Assembly: GCA_005791875.1 (NCBI GenBank)
Contig: SXTU01000097.1
Coordinates: 1-32,757 of the forward strand
Reading direction: 5' to 3'
DNA length: 32,757 nt
Source: Verrucomicrobiales bacterium
Lineage (GTDB): Bacteria; Verrucomicrobiota; Verrucomicrobiia; Limisphaerales; SXTU01
In this document: piece after piece, positions 7,108 to 15,301 of the stretch
Layout: each line of letters begins with the position of its first letter
How positions within the stretch are numbered: the first letter of the stretch is position 1
Made by a program: the position numbers and the translations under genes
The notes under the pieces: model-generated
Database searches by the model: none
Told to the model about the DNA's origin: nothing
The model's input: only the letters and a program-made list of their open reading frames with translations

Positions 7108-9534
7108 ATGCCGCTCCGCTCCTTCAACCGACTGCTCGCGCTCGGGTCTTTGGCCGCTGGTCTTGGCGTGCTCCCGGCTCGCGCGGTCGAGCCGTTCGCG
7201 TCCTACATTTTCCCCGCAGGCGGCCAGCGAGGGACGACCGTGCCGTTCCGCGTCGGCGGCTGTTACTTCCACGGCGCGGCGGGCTTCGAGATGCTCGGTC
7301 CCGGCGTCACCGCATCGACACGCGTGAAGGAGACGAACACGGTTTGGTTCGAGGGGCCGCTCATCGTCCAGCCCGCCTCGCAACGCAGCGAAGACTATCC
7401 GCGTGACCACGCCGGCTCCGTCCGCATCGCCGCCGACGCGCCCGTCGGCGTCCGTCACTGGCGCGCGTGGACATCGCAAGGCGCGACTCCCGCGATGAAG
7501 TTCATCGTGGGCGATCTCCCCGAAACCCTCGAAGCCGAAGTGGACGGCGAACCGCTGCCAGTCGCCGTCACGCCGCCGCTCACCATCAACGGCCGCATCT
7601 TCCCGCGTGAAGACGTGGACGTGTGGACGTTCAAGGCGAAGTCGGGCCAGGCGTTTACCCTCGCCGTCGCGGCACTCTCGATCGGTTCACCGCTGCAAGC
7701 CCGGCTCGTCGTCCTTGATCCCGCTGGCCGTCCGCTCCACGAGGCCATCGCCAGCCAGCGCGCCGACCCGACCCTGCACTTCATCGCGCCGGGCGACGGC
7801 ACCTACAGCGTGCGGATTGACGACGTGAATTGCGCCGGCCTCCAGAACCACGTCTATCGCCTCACAATCACCGACCAGCCGGTCATCACGCGCGTCTTCC
7901 CGCTCGGCGGCCAGCGCGGCGCAAGCGTGAAGCTCGAACTCTCCGGCCACGCACTGCCGGCGAAGCAGCTCGAAGTAAAACTGCCTTCGACCGCGAGCGG
8001 CACGACTCAAGTCCCAGTTGTGTTCGCCGGCAAGGCGGCGGTCACAGCGCTTCTCGAACTCGACGACCAGCCAGAACAAATCCACGCTGGTGCCGCCAGC
8101 ACCTTCACCGCCCCTGCGACCCTGAACGGACGCATCGCCACTCCTGGCTCGACGAACACCTGGCGCTTCACCGCGAAGAAGGGCGATGCACTCGAACTCG
8201 CCCTCGCCTCGGCCCGGCTCGGGAGTTCTCTCACGCCGATCCTCGCCGTCACGGACGCGGACGGCAAATCCCTCGCCCGCGCCGAGGCCACGCCCGGCGA
8301 GATCACCGATCTCTCGCTGACCTTCAAAGCCCCCGCAGACGGCGACTTCCGGTTGCACGTAAGCGAACGCTTCGCGTCGCGCGGCGGTCCGGATTTCGCC
8401 TACCGCCTGCGCGTCGCTCCGCCCTCCACCGTGCCGGACTTCCAGCTCACTCTCGGCAGCGACACGCTCGCAGTCATCCGCGAGACTGCCGACGGCGAGC
8501 AGCCCGCGCCCGGCAAACCCAAGCGCGGCGGCAAACAGCAGCCCGGCAAGCTCAAGGTCAACGTCATCGCCACCGGCGGCTTCAAGGGCGACATTGAACT
8601 CACGGTCGAAGGCTTGCCCTCGAATGTCACCGTCAGCGGCAAGAAGATTTCCGGAGGACGCAACACCACCGACCTCAGCTTCTCCGCCGAGCACGCGGCG
8701 AAGATCAACGCCGCTCACATGACCGTCCGCGGCACCGCCACCGTCAACGGCGAGACAGTCACGCGCACCGCCATCCTCCCCGCGCCGCGCGGCGAGCGCG
8801 CAGTGGACTCCGTGCTGCTCGCGGTGACGCTCGCCACGCCCTTCAAGACCACGAGCGACTTCCTCATGAACATCGTGCCGCGCGGCTCCTCGTATCGGCG
8901 GCCCTACGGCATCGAGCGCGGCGGCTTCGCCGGGCCGCTCATCGCCCAGCTTGCCGACCGCCAGGGCCGCCATCTGCAAGGGGTCGTCGCGCCGCCTGTT
9001 GAAATCTCATCAGGCGATGACCGCTTCGAGTTTGAAGTCACGTTCCCGCCCGGCATGGAGCTTGGCCGCACCAGCCGCTCGCAAGTCATGCTGCTCGGCA
9101 CCATCCACGATCACGACGGCTCCGATCACATCGTGAGCTACAGCCAGAACGAGCAGAACGACCAGGTCATCACCATCACGCAGGCCGGCATGCTGGAGCT
9201 TGAACTCGACATCGCTTCCGTGCGCGTCGCGCTGGGCGCATCTGTCAGAATTCCCTTTCACCTCCGCCGCGACAAGTCGCTCCGCGCCGACGCCGTGCGC
9301 GTGGAATTGCACCCGCCCGCACACGTCATCGGTCTCCGCGCCGCCGCCGTGACAGTTCCCGCCGGCAGCGACCGGGGCGTCATCGAAATTCATTTCGCGC
9401 CCAACGCCGGGCCGTTCAACCTCCCCTGCCCTATCCGCGCAACGACGCTCGACGCGAAGCACCCGAACACCGCCGAAGCGTTCATCGAGTTCGTAAAGCC
9501 CGCCGTCATCCAGACGAGCCGCGCGCAGGAATGA
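7108..9534 (+). CDS. secreted PPC (pre-peptidase C-terminal) domain protein
   Basis: This 808-residue exported protein has a Sec-type signal peptide (MPLRSFNRLLALGSLAAG...ARA) starting at ATG 7108; the frame is open to 7072, but the signal peptide fixes the start. Two 'FPxGGQRG' segments (near residues 33-40 and 271-278) each precede a beta-sandwich. Two PPC-like domains are seen, one around NGRIFPREDVDVWTFKAKSG (from about residue 160) and one around NGRIATPGSTNTWRFTAKKG (from about residue 343). Both contain the D/N-x-W-x-F core and end in a Y-R-L strand. The C-terminal third is further beta-rich repeat. The architecture is typical of planctomycete and verrucomicrobial secreted proteins found with DUF1549/DUF1553 or sulfatase genes, though none is adjacent here. 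Function is unknown, probably surface or periplasmic binding. Its stop overlaps the next start (ATGA). Confidence 0.8.
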   Translation: MPLRSFNRLLALGSLAAGLGVLPARAVEPFASYIFPAGGQRGTTVPFRVGGCYFHGAAGFEMLGPGVTASTRVKETNTVWFEGPLIVQPASQRSEDYPRDHAGSVRIAADAPVGVRHWRAWTSQGATPAMKFIVGDLPETLEAEVDGEPLPVAVTPPLTINGRIFPREDVDVWTFKAKSGQAFTLAVAALSIGSPLQARLVVLDPAGRPLHEAIASQRADPTLHFIAPGDGTYSVRIDDVNCAGLQNHVYRLTITDQPVITRVFPLGGQRGASVKLELSGHALPAKQLEVKLPSTASGTTQVPVVFAGKAAVTALLELDDQPEQIHAGAASTFTAPATLNGRIATPGSTNTWRFTAKKGDALELALASARLGSSLTPILAVTDADGKSLARAEATPGEITDLSLTFKAPADGDFRLHVSERFASRGGPDFAYRLRVAPPSTVPDFQLTLGSDTLAVIRETADGEQPAPGKPKRGGKQQPGKLKVNVIATGGFKGDIELTVEGLPSNVTVSGKKISGGRNTTDLSFSAEHAAKINAAHMTVRGTATVNGETVTRTAILPAPRGERAVDSVLLAVTLATPFKTTSDFLMNIVPRGSSYRRPYGIERGGFAGPLIAQLADRQGRHLQGVVAPPVEISSGDDRFEFEVTFPPGMELGRTSRSQVMLLGTIHDHDGSDHIVSYSQNEQNDQVITITQAGMLELELDIASVRVALGASVRIPFHLRRDKSLRADAVRVELHPPAHVIGLRAAAVTVPAGSDRGVIEIHFAPNAGPFNLPCPIRATTLDAKHPNTAEAFIEFVKPAVIQTSRAQE

Positions 9535-10601
9535 GCGCCGCGCTCCGCGTTCGCCAGCGCCCGCTCGCCGACACCGGACTCACCATCCCCGCCCTCGCCT
9601 TCGGAGCCGGGCCAGTCTCCGCGCTGATGACCGATGCCACCGCGCGTGAGCGACAGCTCGCAACAGTTCAACGCTCTATCTCTCTTGGCGTGGACTGGTT
9701 CGACACGGCGGCGACTTACGGCAACGGCGCATCCGAAACGAACCTCGGCTGCGCACTTCGTGAGCTCGGCGCGGGCAACACAGTTCGCGTCGGCACCAAA
9801 GTCCGGCTCGCTGCCGAACAGTTCGGCAACATCTCCGGCGCAATGCGGGCCTCTGTGGAAGGCAGCCTCCACCGGCTCGGCGTCAGCTCCGTCGCCCTGC
9901 TGCAACTGCACAACTCCATCACCCGACAGCGCGGCGACCAGCCGACTTCCATCACGCCGGACGACGTGCTGCGCCCCGGCGGCGTGCTGGAAGCCTTCGA
10001 GCAACTCCGCAGCGAAGGACTCGTCAAGCATTTCGGCCTGACGGGCTTGGGCGATGCGGAATCGCTGAACGAAGTCTTGGCATCGAACGCGTGGACAACG
10101 ATGCAAGTGAACCTGAATCTCTGCGACGCCTCCTCCCTCTCCCCCATCGGGGGAGAGCGTCGGGGTGAGGAGGCAGGGCGTGCGAGCGAAAGGAACACCT
10201 CTCTACTCACCACGCCGCCACCTCACCCTAACCCTCTCCCCCGGTGGGGGAGAGGGAATGACAACGCACGCCACCACGCACCGGCATTCCTCGCCATCCG
10301 CGTCTTCGCCGGGGGCGCGCTTGCGGGCAAACCGCCCAGCGCGCACACGCTCACGACGAAGTTCTTCCCGCTGCCCATCTACGAGCGCGACCTGCGCCGC
10401 GCGGAGGCGATGCGCCTGTTACTGCCTGCGGAAGTTTCCCTGCCAGAGGCCGCCGTGCGCTTCGCGGTGCATCACGCGCGCGTCACCTCGGCCATCATCG
10501 GGTTCGGCTCACCAGATGAAGTCGAAGACGCGGCGCGCTGGACGGCGAACGGCCCGTTGCCGGACGAATTGATTGCCACGCTCGCAAGCGCCGGTGCCTA
10601 A
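9531..10601 (+). CDS. aldo/keto reductase with an in-frame repeat-encoded insertion
   Basis: This 356-residue NAD(P)H-dependent oxidoreductase is translationally coupled to the upstream PPC gene by an ATGA overlap. The aldo/keto reductase tetrad is visible: Asp58 and Tyr63 (FDTAATYG), Lys90 (VGTKVR) and His127 (LLQLHNS). Between residues about 201 and 242 the protein carries a proline-, arginine- and glycine-rich segment (SLSPIGGERRGEEAG... PHPNPLPRWGRG) encoded by a REP-like palindrome pair. This replaces or extends the region before the barrel strand LAIRVFAGGALAG. The frame stays open through the insertion and the C-terminal part (VTSAIIGFGSPDEVEDA, the cofactor-binding end) is normal. Whether the enzyme remains active is unknown. 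Substrate not assignable. Confidence 0.88.
   Translation: MSAALRVRQRPLADTGLTIPALAFGAGPVSALMTDATARERQLATVQRSISLGVDWFDTAATYGNGASETNLGCALRELGAGNTVRVGTKVRLAAEQFGNISGAMRASVEGSLHRLGVSSVALLQLHNSITRQRGDQPTSITPDDVLRPGGVLEAFEQLRSEGLVKHFGLTGLGDAESLNEVLASNAWTTMQVNLNLCDASSLSPIGGERRGEEAGRASERNTSLLTTPPPHPNPLPRWGRGNDNARHHAPAFLAIRVFAGGALAGKPPSAHTLTTKFFPLPIYERDLRRAEAMRLLLPAEVSLPEAAVRFAVHHARVTSAIIGFGSPDEVEDAARWTANGPLPDELIATLASAGA
10131..10257. repeat. REP-like palindromic pair inserted inside the aldo/keto reductase gene
   Basis: The left arm at about 10134-10173 has a CTCTCCCCC/GGGGGAGAG hairpin and ends CGGGGTGAGGAGG. The right arm at about 10220-10257 begins CCTCACCCTAACC and has a CTCTCCCCC/GGGGGAGAG hairpin. 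The arms are inverted relative to each other as in the element at 57-188. The element adds roughly 42 codons in frame to the host gene. Confidence 0.9.
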
Positions 10602-10612
10602 TCGGCCGACCT

Positions 10613-11869
10613 ATGAGCCAAGCGCTGCCGACCGTCACCACCCAAGGCCGCTACATCGCGATCACCGTGGCTTTCCTCGGCTGGATGTGCGCGGGCGTGC
10701 AGATGGGCGCACTGCCCATCGCGTCGCTCTCCATCTCGCAGGACTTGATGAAGGACGCGTTCAAGCCAGCAGTCGCGGCGCAGTGGTTCGGCTACTTCAC
10801 AGCGGCACTGAGTCTCGGCGCGGCGTGCGGCGGGATTTTCCTCGGCTGGCTCGGTGACCGCATCGGTCGCGCGCGGGCGATGGCGGTGAGCATCTTGTGC
10901 TACACCTGCTTCGCGGGCGCTGCCTCCTTTGTCACGAGTCAGGAGCAACTGCTCGTGCTGCGCTTCCTCGCCGGCATGGGCATCGGGGGCATGTGGCCGA
11001 ACGGCGTCTCGCTCGTCGCGGAAATCTGGCCGGACGTGTCGAGGCCCTTTCTCGCCGGCGTGATGGGCACCTCGGCGAATTGCGGCATGCTGCTGATCTC
11101 GGTCGTCGGCAAGACTTGGAAGGTCACACCCGACTCGTGGCGCTGGTTGCTGCTGGTGAGCGCGACTCCGGCGGTCGTAGGACTCCTCGCCTTGTGGATC
11201 GTGCCGGAGTCGCCGAAGTGGCTGGCCACGCGCGGCGACGCGACGAAGAAGACAGACACGCCGATGCGTGAGCTGTTCAGCCCGGCGCTGCTGCGCGTGA
11301 CGCTCGTGGGCATCGCGCTCGCATCCATCCCACTGGTCGCGGCGTGGAGCGCGGGCCGTTGGCTCACGCCGTGGGCGGACTCGGTCGCGGGCGTGGCGCA
11401 TCCCGGCTACAAGGCGGACACGCAGGCGATGTGGGCGTTTGGCGCGGCCATCGGCAGCTTCATCGGCGGACAGGTCGCAAGCATGCTGGGGCGGCGGCTC
11501 GCCTACTTCCTGATCAGCCTTTGCTCGGCGTTGCTGACGTGCGGCATCTTTCTGTTTCTCAAGCCCTTCGAACCGCTCTTCCTGCCGATGGTCTTCATCC
11601 AAGGTCTGGTCGCAACGCTCTTCTTCGGCTGGTTGCCGCTCTGTTTGCCCGAGCTGTTCCCAACGCGCGTCCGCGCCTCGGGCGCGGGCCTGAGCTACAA
11701 CTTCGGACGCTTCCTCGTCGCGGGCGCGGTGCTGTTTGCTGGCGCGCTGACGGCCTTCTTCGGCGGCGACTACGCAAAGGCCGGCGCGATCATGGGCCTG
11801 ATCTACGGCCTGGGCATGATCGTCATCTGGTTCGCCCCGGACACGACGGGCAAGAAGCTGGAGGACTGA
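10613..11869 (+). CDS. MFS transporter (metabolite:H+ symporter type)
   Basis: This 418-residue integral membrane protein has about twelve predicted transmembrane helices. The first-loop MFS signature is GWLGDRIGRARAM (near residues 81-93), followed by RFLAGMGIGGMWPNG. The central motif PESPKWLA ends the sixth helix region, as in sugar and metabolite symporters, and PELFPTRVRASG in the second half is typical of the SHS/MHS-like branch. It begins 11 bases after the aldo/keto reductase stop, so the secreted PPC protein, reductase and transporter probably form one operon. The substrate cannot be assigned; a sugar or organic acid is plausible. No Shine-Dalgarno site is seen at ATG 10613. Confidence 0.9.
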   Translation: MSQALPTVTTQGRYIAITVAFLGWMCAGVQMGALPIASLSISQDLMKDAFKPAVAAQWFGYFTAALSLGAACGGIFLGWLGDRIGRARAMAVSILCYTCFAGAASFVTSQEQLLVLRFLAGMGIGGMWPNGVSLVAEIWPDVSRPFLAGVMGTSANCGMLLISVVGKTWKVTPDSWRWLLLVSATPAVVGLLALWIVPESPKWLATRGDATKKTDTPMRELFSPALLRVTLVGIALASIPLVAAWSAGRWLTPWADSVAGVAHPGYKADTQAMWAFGAAIGSFIGGQVASMLGRRLAYFLISLCSALLTCGIFLFLKPFEPLFLPMVFIQGLVATLFFGWLPLCLPELFPTRVRASGAGLSYNFGRFLVAGAVLFAGALTAFFGGDYAKAGAIMGLIYGLGMIVIWFAPDTTGKKLED

Positions 11870-11870
11870 A

Positions 11871-11943
11871 GTAGCCGCCGAGGTAAGGAGGCGGATTGGG
11901 GGATGTCGTGCAACACGTTCCGCCTCGTCACGTCGGCGGCTAC
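11871..11943. repeat. inverted interspersed repeat (GTAGCCGCC / GGCGGCTAC family), copy 1
   Basis: It begins GTAGCCGCCGAGGTAAGGAG and ends ...CGTCGGCGGCTAC, giving terminal inverted repeats of about 25 bases with mismatches. It fills the gap between convergent genes (MFS, M14 protein). A related copy lies at 16152-16226. Confidence 0.8.
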
Positions 11944-11947
11944 ATGC

Positions 11948-12754
11948 TCAAGCCAGCGCCGCCTTCACTGCCGTCACCAGCGCGTCCACGCGCGTCGCCA
12001 GCGGGAAGTCTGACGGGGCTTCGAGCGTGTAGCTCAGGCGGGTCTTGTGTTGCAGCAGCCAGAAGGCCTCCGGCCATTGCGGACGCGAGGTCGGGTCGTG
12101 GCTGGGATGGATGATGCCGCCGCGGGCCGGCCGGCCCTCGATCACCTCCGCGAGGTCAACCGGACACACCTGCGCCACCGCGTCCACCATGCGTTGCGAG
12201 AGCGAGGGCAAACCATCGGGATTCAACTCGTAGAGGTAAAAGCCGTTCGCCTCCCAGTCCTCGTGCAGACAGAACGCGACATCAAACACCGGCTGCCGCG
12301 CCAGCCACGCCACGTGCGCCCGCGCCTCCGCCGTCTCGAAGTGCTTGTAGTCTCGGTTGAGGTCCTTGCCGTGGAAGTTCTCCCGGCGGTTGTGCGGGAA
12401 GCCCGTCGGATTCAGGCACGGGCAGAGGAACAGGTTCGCGTCCGCCGGCCAGCGGTTCTCCTCGATCAGTTGTTGCACCGCCGCCGGCCCGGCCGGCTCG
12501 TCGCCGTGAATGCCGGTGGAGAGATAGACATTGCGCCCGCAGCCGGGTGCGAAACGCTGGAACGTGAGCAGCTCCCCTCCCCCGTCGAACGGAATCTCCG
12601 CCACCTGCCAGCCGTGCTGCCGGGCCGCGTTCGCGGCGGCGCGGCAGACGTGCTGGATGTCAATCCGTTCGCCGTGATACCCACCGAGATTCTTGCCAAG
12701 CTGTTTCATGGTTGCGGAGGGCCAGGTCAATTCCTGGACGTTGGCCAGCAACAT
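11948..12754 (-). CDS. M14-family zinc carboxypeptidase / succinylglutamate-desuccinylase-like protein
   Basis: The 268-residue putative zinc hydrolase has the M14 ligands: GIHGDEPAG (His and Glu of HxxE) and, further on, the third ligand His in AFCLHEDWEANGF. DLNRDY is a typical M14 substrate-binding Asn-Arg motif. LSYTLEAPSDF near the C-terminus supplies the expected catalytic Glu. The family includes carboxypeptidases and aspartoacylase/desuccinylases; the short length fits the latter or a peptidoglycan amidase-type enzyme. Two starts are possible, ATG 12754 or ATG 12709 (MKQLGKNLGGYHGERID). The second gives a more usual N-terminus, and neither has a Shine-Dalgarno site. It lies 45 bases downstream of tRNA-Leu(CAA). 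Confidence 0.8.
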   Translation of the reverse strand: MLLANVQELTWPSATMKQLGKNLGGYHGERIDIQHVCRAAANAARQHGWQVAEIPFDGGGELLTFQRFAPGCGRNVYLSTGIHGDEPAGPAAVQQLIEENRWPADANLFLCPCLNPTGFPHNRRENFHGKDLNRDYKHFETAEARAHVAWLARQPVFDVAFCLHEDWEANGFYLYELNPDGLPSLSQRMVDAVAQVCPVDLAEVIEGRPARGGIIHPSHDPTSRPQWPEAFWLLQHKTRLSYTLEAPSDFPLATRVDALVTAVKAALA

Positions 12755-12798
12755 CGGTCACATCCAGTCAGTCGCTGCTTGATTCCTCCTTGTTTGAT

Positions 12799-12885
12799 TG
12801 GTGCCGACGGAGGGAATCGAACCCACACTCCCGTTAGGGAACAAGATTTTGAGTCTAGCGCGTCTGCCAGTTCCGCCACGTCGGC
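12799..12885 (-). tRNA. tRNA-Leu (anticodon CAA)
   Basis: The acceptor stem is GCCGACG/CGTCGGC, the D arm TGGCGGAACTGGCAGACGCG, and the anticodon loop CTCAAAA gives anticodon CAA. A long class II variable arm (TTCCCTAACGGGAG) and a GGTTCGATTC T arm follow. Discriminator A and an encoded CCA are present (12799-12801). The anticodon stem CTAGA/TCTTG has one T-T mismatch at its second pair, which is unusual. Bases 12886-13089 hold nothing recognisable. Confidence 0.93.
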
Positions 12886-13089
12886 AACCTTTCAACCGTA
12901 ACTACTTGCTCGATCTGCCTGCCGGGTCGTGCCACTTTTTGTGCCACTGCAACCCCGGCGCTTCAGCCTGCATCGGGTGGAAACTTACCAACAGGCACTG
13001 GATGCACGCAAGCATCCCGTGCGCGCCGCCACCTTGCGCGCCCGCCAAACTAATTGCCCCGGACCGCCGCCGCCGATAAAATCCGCCCA

Positions 13090-14253
13090 ATGCAAATCGC
13101 ACCCGCCTTCAAACCGGCGACCCGTCTGCTGATGGGCCCCGGCCCCAGCAACGCCGCCGCCGAGGTTCTCGCGGCCATGAGCCAGCCGCTCGTCGGCCAC
13201 CTAGATCCCTTGTTCGTCAAGATGATGGAGGAGCTTAAGACCATGCTCCGGGCCGTCTTCCTCACGCGCAACGAGATGACCTTCCCCGTCAGCGGCACCG
13301 GCAGCGCGGGCATGGAGTTCTGTTTTGTGAACCTCGTCGAACCGGGCGACGAGGTGATCGTCGGCGTCAACGGCGTGTTCGGCACGCGCATGGTGGACGT
13401 TGCCGAACGGTGCGGCGCGCGCGTGACGAAGGTCGAGTCCGGCTGGGGCAACATCATCACTCCGCAGCAGATCGCCGAGGCGTTGCGCACGGTGCCAAAG
13501 CCGAAGCTCGTCGCCATCGTCCATGGGGAGACTTCCACGGGCGCGCTGACGCCGGTGGAGGAGATTTCCAAGCTGGTGCACGACGCCGGCGCGTTGCTGC
13601 TGCTCGACACGGTGACTTCGCTGGGCGGCTGCCCGGTGCGGATTGATGAGTGGGACGTGGACGCGGTTTACAGCGGCACGCAGAAGTGCCTGAGCTGCCC
13701 GCCCGGCCTCGCGCCTGTGTCGCTCAACGCCAGCGCGCTGGAAGTGGCCCGCCGCCGGCGCACCAAGGTGCAGAGCTGGTATCTCGATGTGAACCTGCTC
13801 GCGTCCTACTGGGGCCAGGAACGCGTGTATCACCACACCGCGCCCATCTCGATGAACTACGCGCTGCACGCCGCGCTTCGCCTCGTGCTGGAGGAGGGCT
13901 TGGAAAATCGCTGGCGTCGCCACAAGCAAAACCATCTCGCGCTCAAGTCCGCGCTCGGGGCCATCGGCCTCGAAATCGCATCGCAGGAAGGCCATCAGCT
14001 CTGGCAGCTCAACGCCGTCCGCGTGCCGTCGGGCGTGGACGAGGCGGACGTGCGGAAGCGGCTCCTGACCGACTTCAACATCGAGGTCGGCGCGGGTCTC
14101 GGCCCGCTCAAGGGAAAAATCTGGCGCGTCGGACTGATGGGCGAGACTTCCTCGCGCGAGAACGTGCGGCTCTTCCTCTCGGCCTTTTGCCAGGTGCTCA
14201 ACGAGTGCGGGCGCAAGACCGACGCCAAGGCCGCGCTGGCGGCGGTGGAGTGA
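13090..14253 (+). CDS. class V aminotransferase (alanine--glyoxylate / serine--pyruvate aminotransferase type)
   Basis: This 387-residue fold-type I PLP enzyme has the N-terminal substrate-site motif LLMGPGPSNA, then FPVSGTGSAGMEF (cofactor phosphate region), HGETSTG, LLLLDTVTSLGG (the Asp contacting the PLP ring nitrogen) and YSGTQKCLSCPPG with Lys199 as the Schiff-base lysine. These place it in the SPT/AGT branch, which transaminates glyoxylate, alanine or serine. The frame is open upstream to 13054. ATG 13090 was chosen as it starts at the conserved N-terminal region. It precedes accD by 90 bases on the same strand; a shared transcript is possible but no functional link is obvious. Confidence 0.92.
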   Translation: MQIAPAFKPATRLLMGPGPSNAAAEVLAAMSQPLVGHLDPLFVKMMEELKTMLRAVFLTRNEMTFPVSGTGSAGMEFCFVNLVEPGDEVIVGVNGVFGTRMVDVAERCGARVTKVESGWGNIITPQQIAEALRTVPKPKLVAIVHGETSTGALTPVEEISKLVHDAGALLLLDTVTSLGGCPVRIDEWDVDAVYSGTQKCLSCPPGLAPVSLNASALEVARRRRTKVQSWYLDVNLLASYWGQERVYHHTAPISMNYALHAALRLVLEEGLENRWRRHKQNHLALKSALGAIGLEIASQEGHQLWQLNAVRVPSGVDEADVRKRLLTDFNIEVGAGLGPLKGKIWRVGLMGETSSRENVRLFLSAFCQVLNECGRKTDAKAALAAVE

Positions 14254-14343
14254 GCCGTTGCCCGGATAATTTACTTTGAAGCACCTCTTCGAGTTGCCAG
14301 TATCCACATGTGATTTTGACGCCTGCTTTGCCATCGTGAGCTT

Positions 14344-15297
14344 ATGGCCAATACTTCAATGACGCGCAAATTGCAGGACGTGGAGGCGGTCCCCGCCGCC
14401 GTGACCCCGCCGGACCACGCGACGGAAACGTCCTTCTTCAAGAAGCCCAAGCTGGCCACCGGCAAATCCCGCAAGCGCGACATCCCCGAGGGTCTTTGGA
14501 CCAAGTGTCCCAAGTGCGCGACGATGCTCTACGACAAGGAGCTGGATGCGAACCTCAAGGTCTGCCTCAACGTCAAGTGCGGCCACCACTTCACCATCGG
14601 CTCCCGCGAGCGCATCAACGCGCTGGTGGAGACCTGCTCCTTCGAGGAGATGGATGCGGGCATGACCAGCGTGGACGTGCTCAAGTTCACAGGCGTCGCC
14701 ACCTACGCCTCGAAGCTCGAGGCCTACCGCAAGAGCACCGGCCTCAAGGACGCCGTCATCACCGGCATCGGCTCTGTCGGCACGCAGCGGATCGCGCTGG
14801 GCGTGATGGATTTCAGTTTCCTCGGCGGCTCGATGGGTTCGGTGGTGGGCGAGAAGCTCACGCGAATGATCGAGGCGGGCACGGACCGGGGACTGCCGGT
14901 CATCATCATCTCCACCAGCGGCGGCGCGCGGATGTATGAAGGCATGTTCAGCCTCATGCAGATGGCCAAGACCAGCGCGGCTCTCGCCTACCACGCGCGG
15001 AACAAGCTCCCTTACATCAGTGTGCTGACGCATCCGACGACCGCCGGGGTGATGGCCAGCTACGCGAGCCTGGGCGACCTCATCATCGCCGAGCCGTGCG
15101 CGATGATCGGCTTCGCCGGGCCGCGCGTGATCAAGGACACCACGCAGGCCGAGCTGCCGCCGGGATTTCAAACTGCGGAGTTCCTCCTCGACCACGGGTT
15201 GATTGACGCCATCGTGCCGCGCAAGGAACTCAAGCCCGCCCTCGGCGGCTACCTGGAGTCCATGATGTCGGGCCACCGCCGGCAGCAGGCGGCGTAG
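14344..15297 (+). CDS. accD: acetyl-CoA carboxylase carboxyltransferase subunit beta
   Basis: The 317-residue beta subunit of the carboxyltransferase component makes malonyl-CoA for fatty acid synthesis together with AccA, which is not in this window. An N-terminal extension of about 45 residues precedes the zinc ribbon WTKCPKC (Cys55, Cys58) and VCLNVKCGHH (Cys74, Cys79). The crotonase-like core contains GVMDFSFLGGSMGSVVGEK, STSGGARMYEG (oxyanion-hole glycines), TAGVMASYA and GFAGPRVI. The second zinc knuckle is C-x4-C here instead of the usual C-x2-C. ATG 14344 is the first start; MTRK at 14359 is an alternative. No Shine-Dalgarno site is visible. Confidence 0.97.
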   Translation: MANTSMTRKLQDVEAVPAAVTPPDHATETSFFKKPKLATGKSRKRDIPEGLWTKCPKCATMLYDKELDANLKVCLNVKCGHHFTIGSRERINALVETCSFEEMDAGMTSVDVLKFTGVATYASKLEAYRKSTGLKDAVITGIGSVGTQRIALGVMDFSFLGGSMGSVVGEKLTRMIEAGTDRGLPVIIISTSGGARMYEGMFSLMQMAKTSAALAYHARNKLPYISVLTHPTTAGVMASYASLGDLIIAEPCAMIGFAGPRVIKDTTQAELPPGFQTAEFLLDHGLIDAIVPRKELKPALGGYLESMMSGHRRQQAA

Positions 15298-15301
15298 CTC
15301 C

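Noticed and set aside
12886-13089. Possible attachment site or integrated element beside tRNA-Leu(CAA)
   Set aside because: No integrase and no repeated tRNA 3' end is found nearby; only a short GTGCCAC direct repeat (about 12929-12945) was seen.
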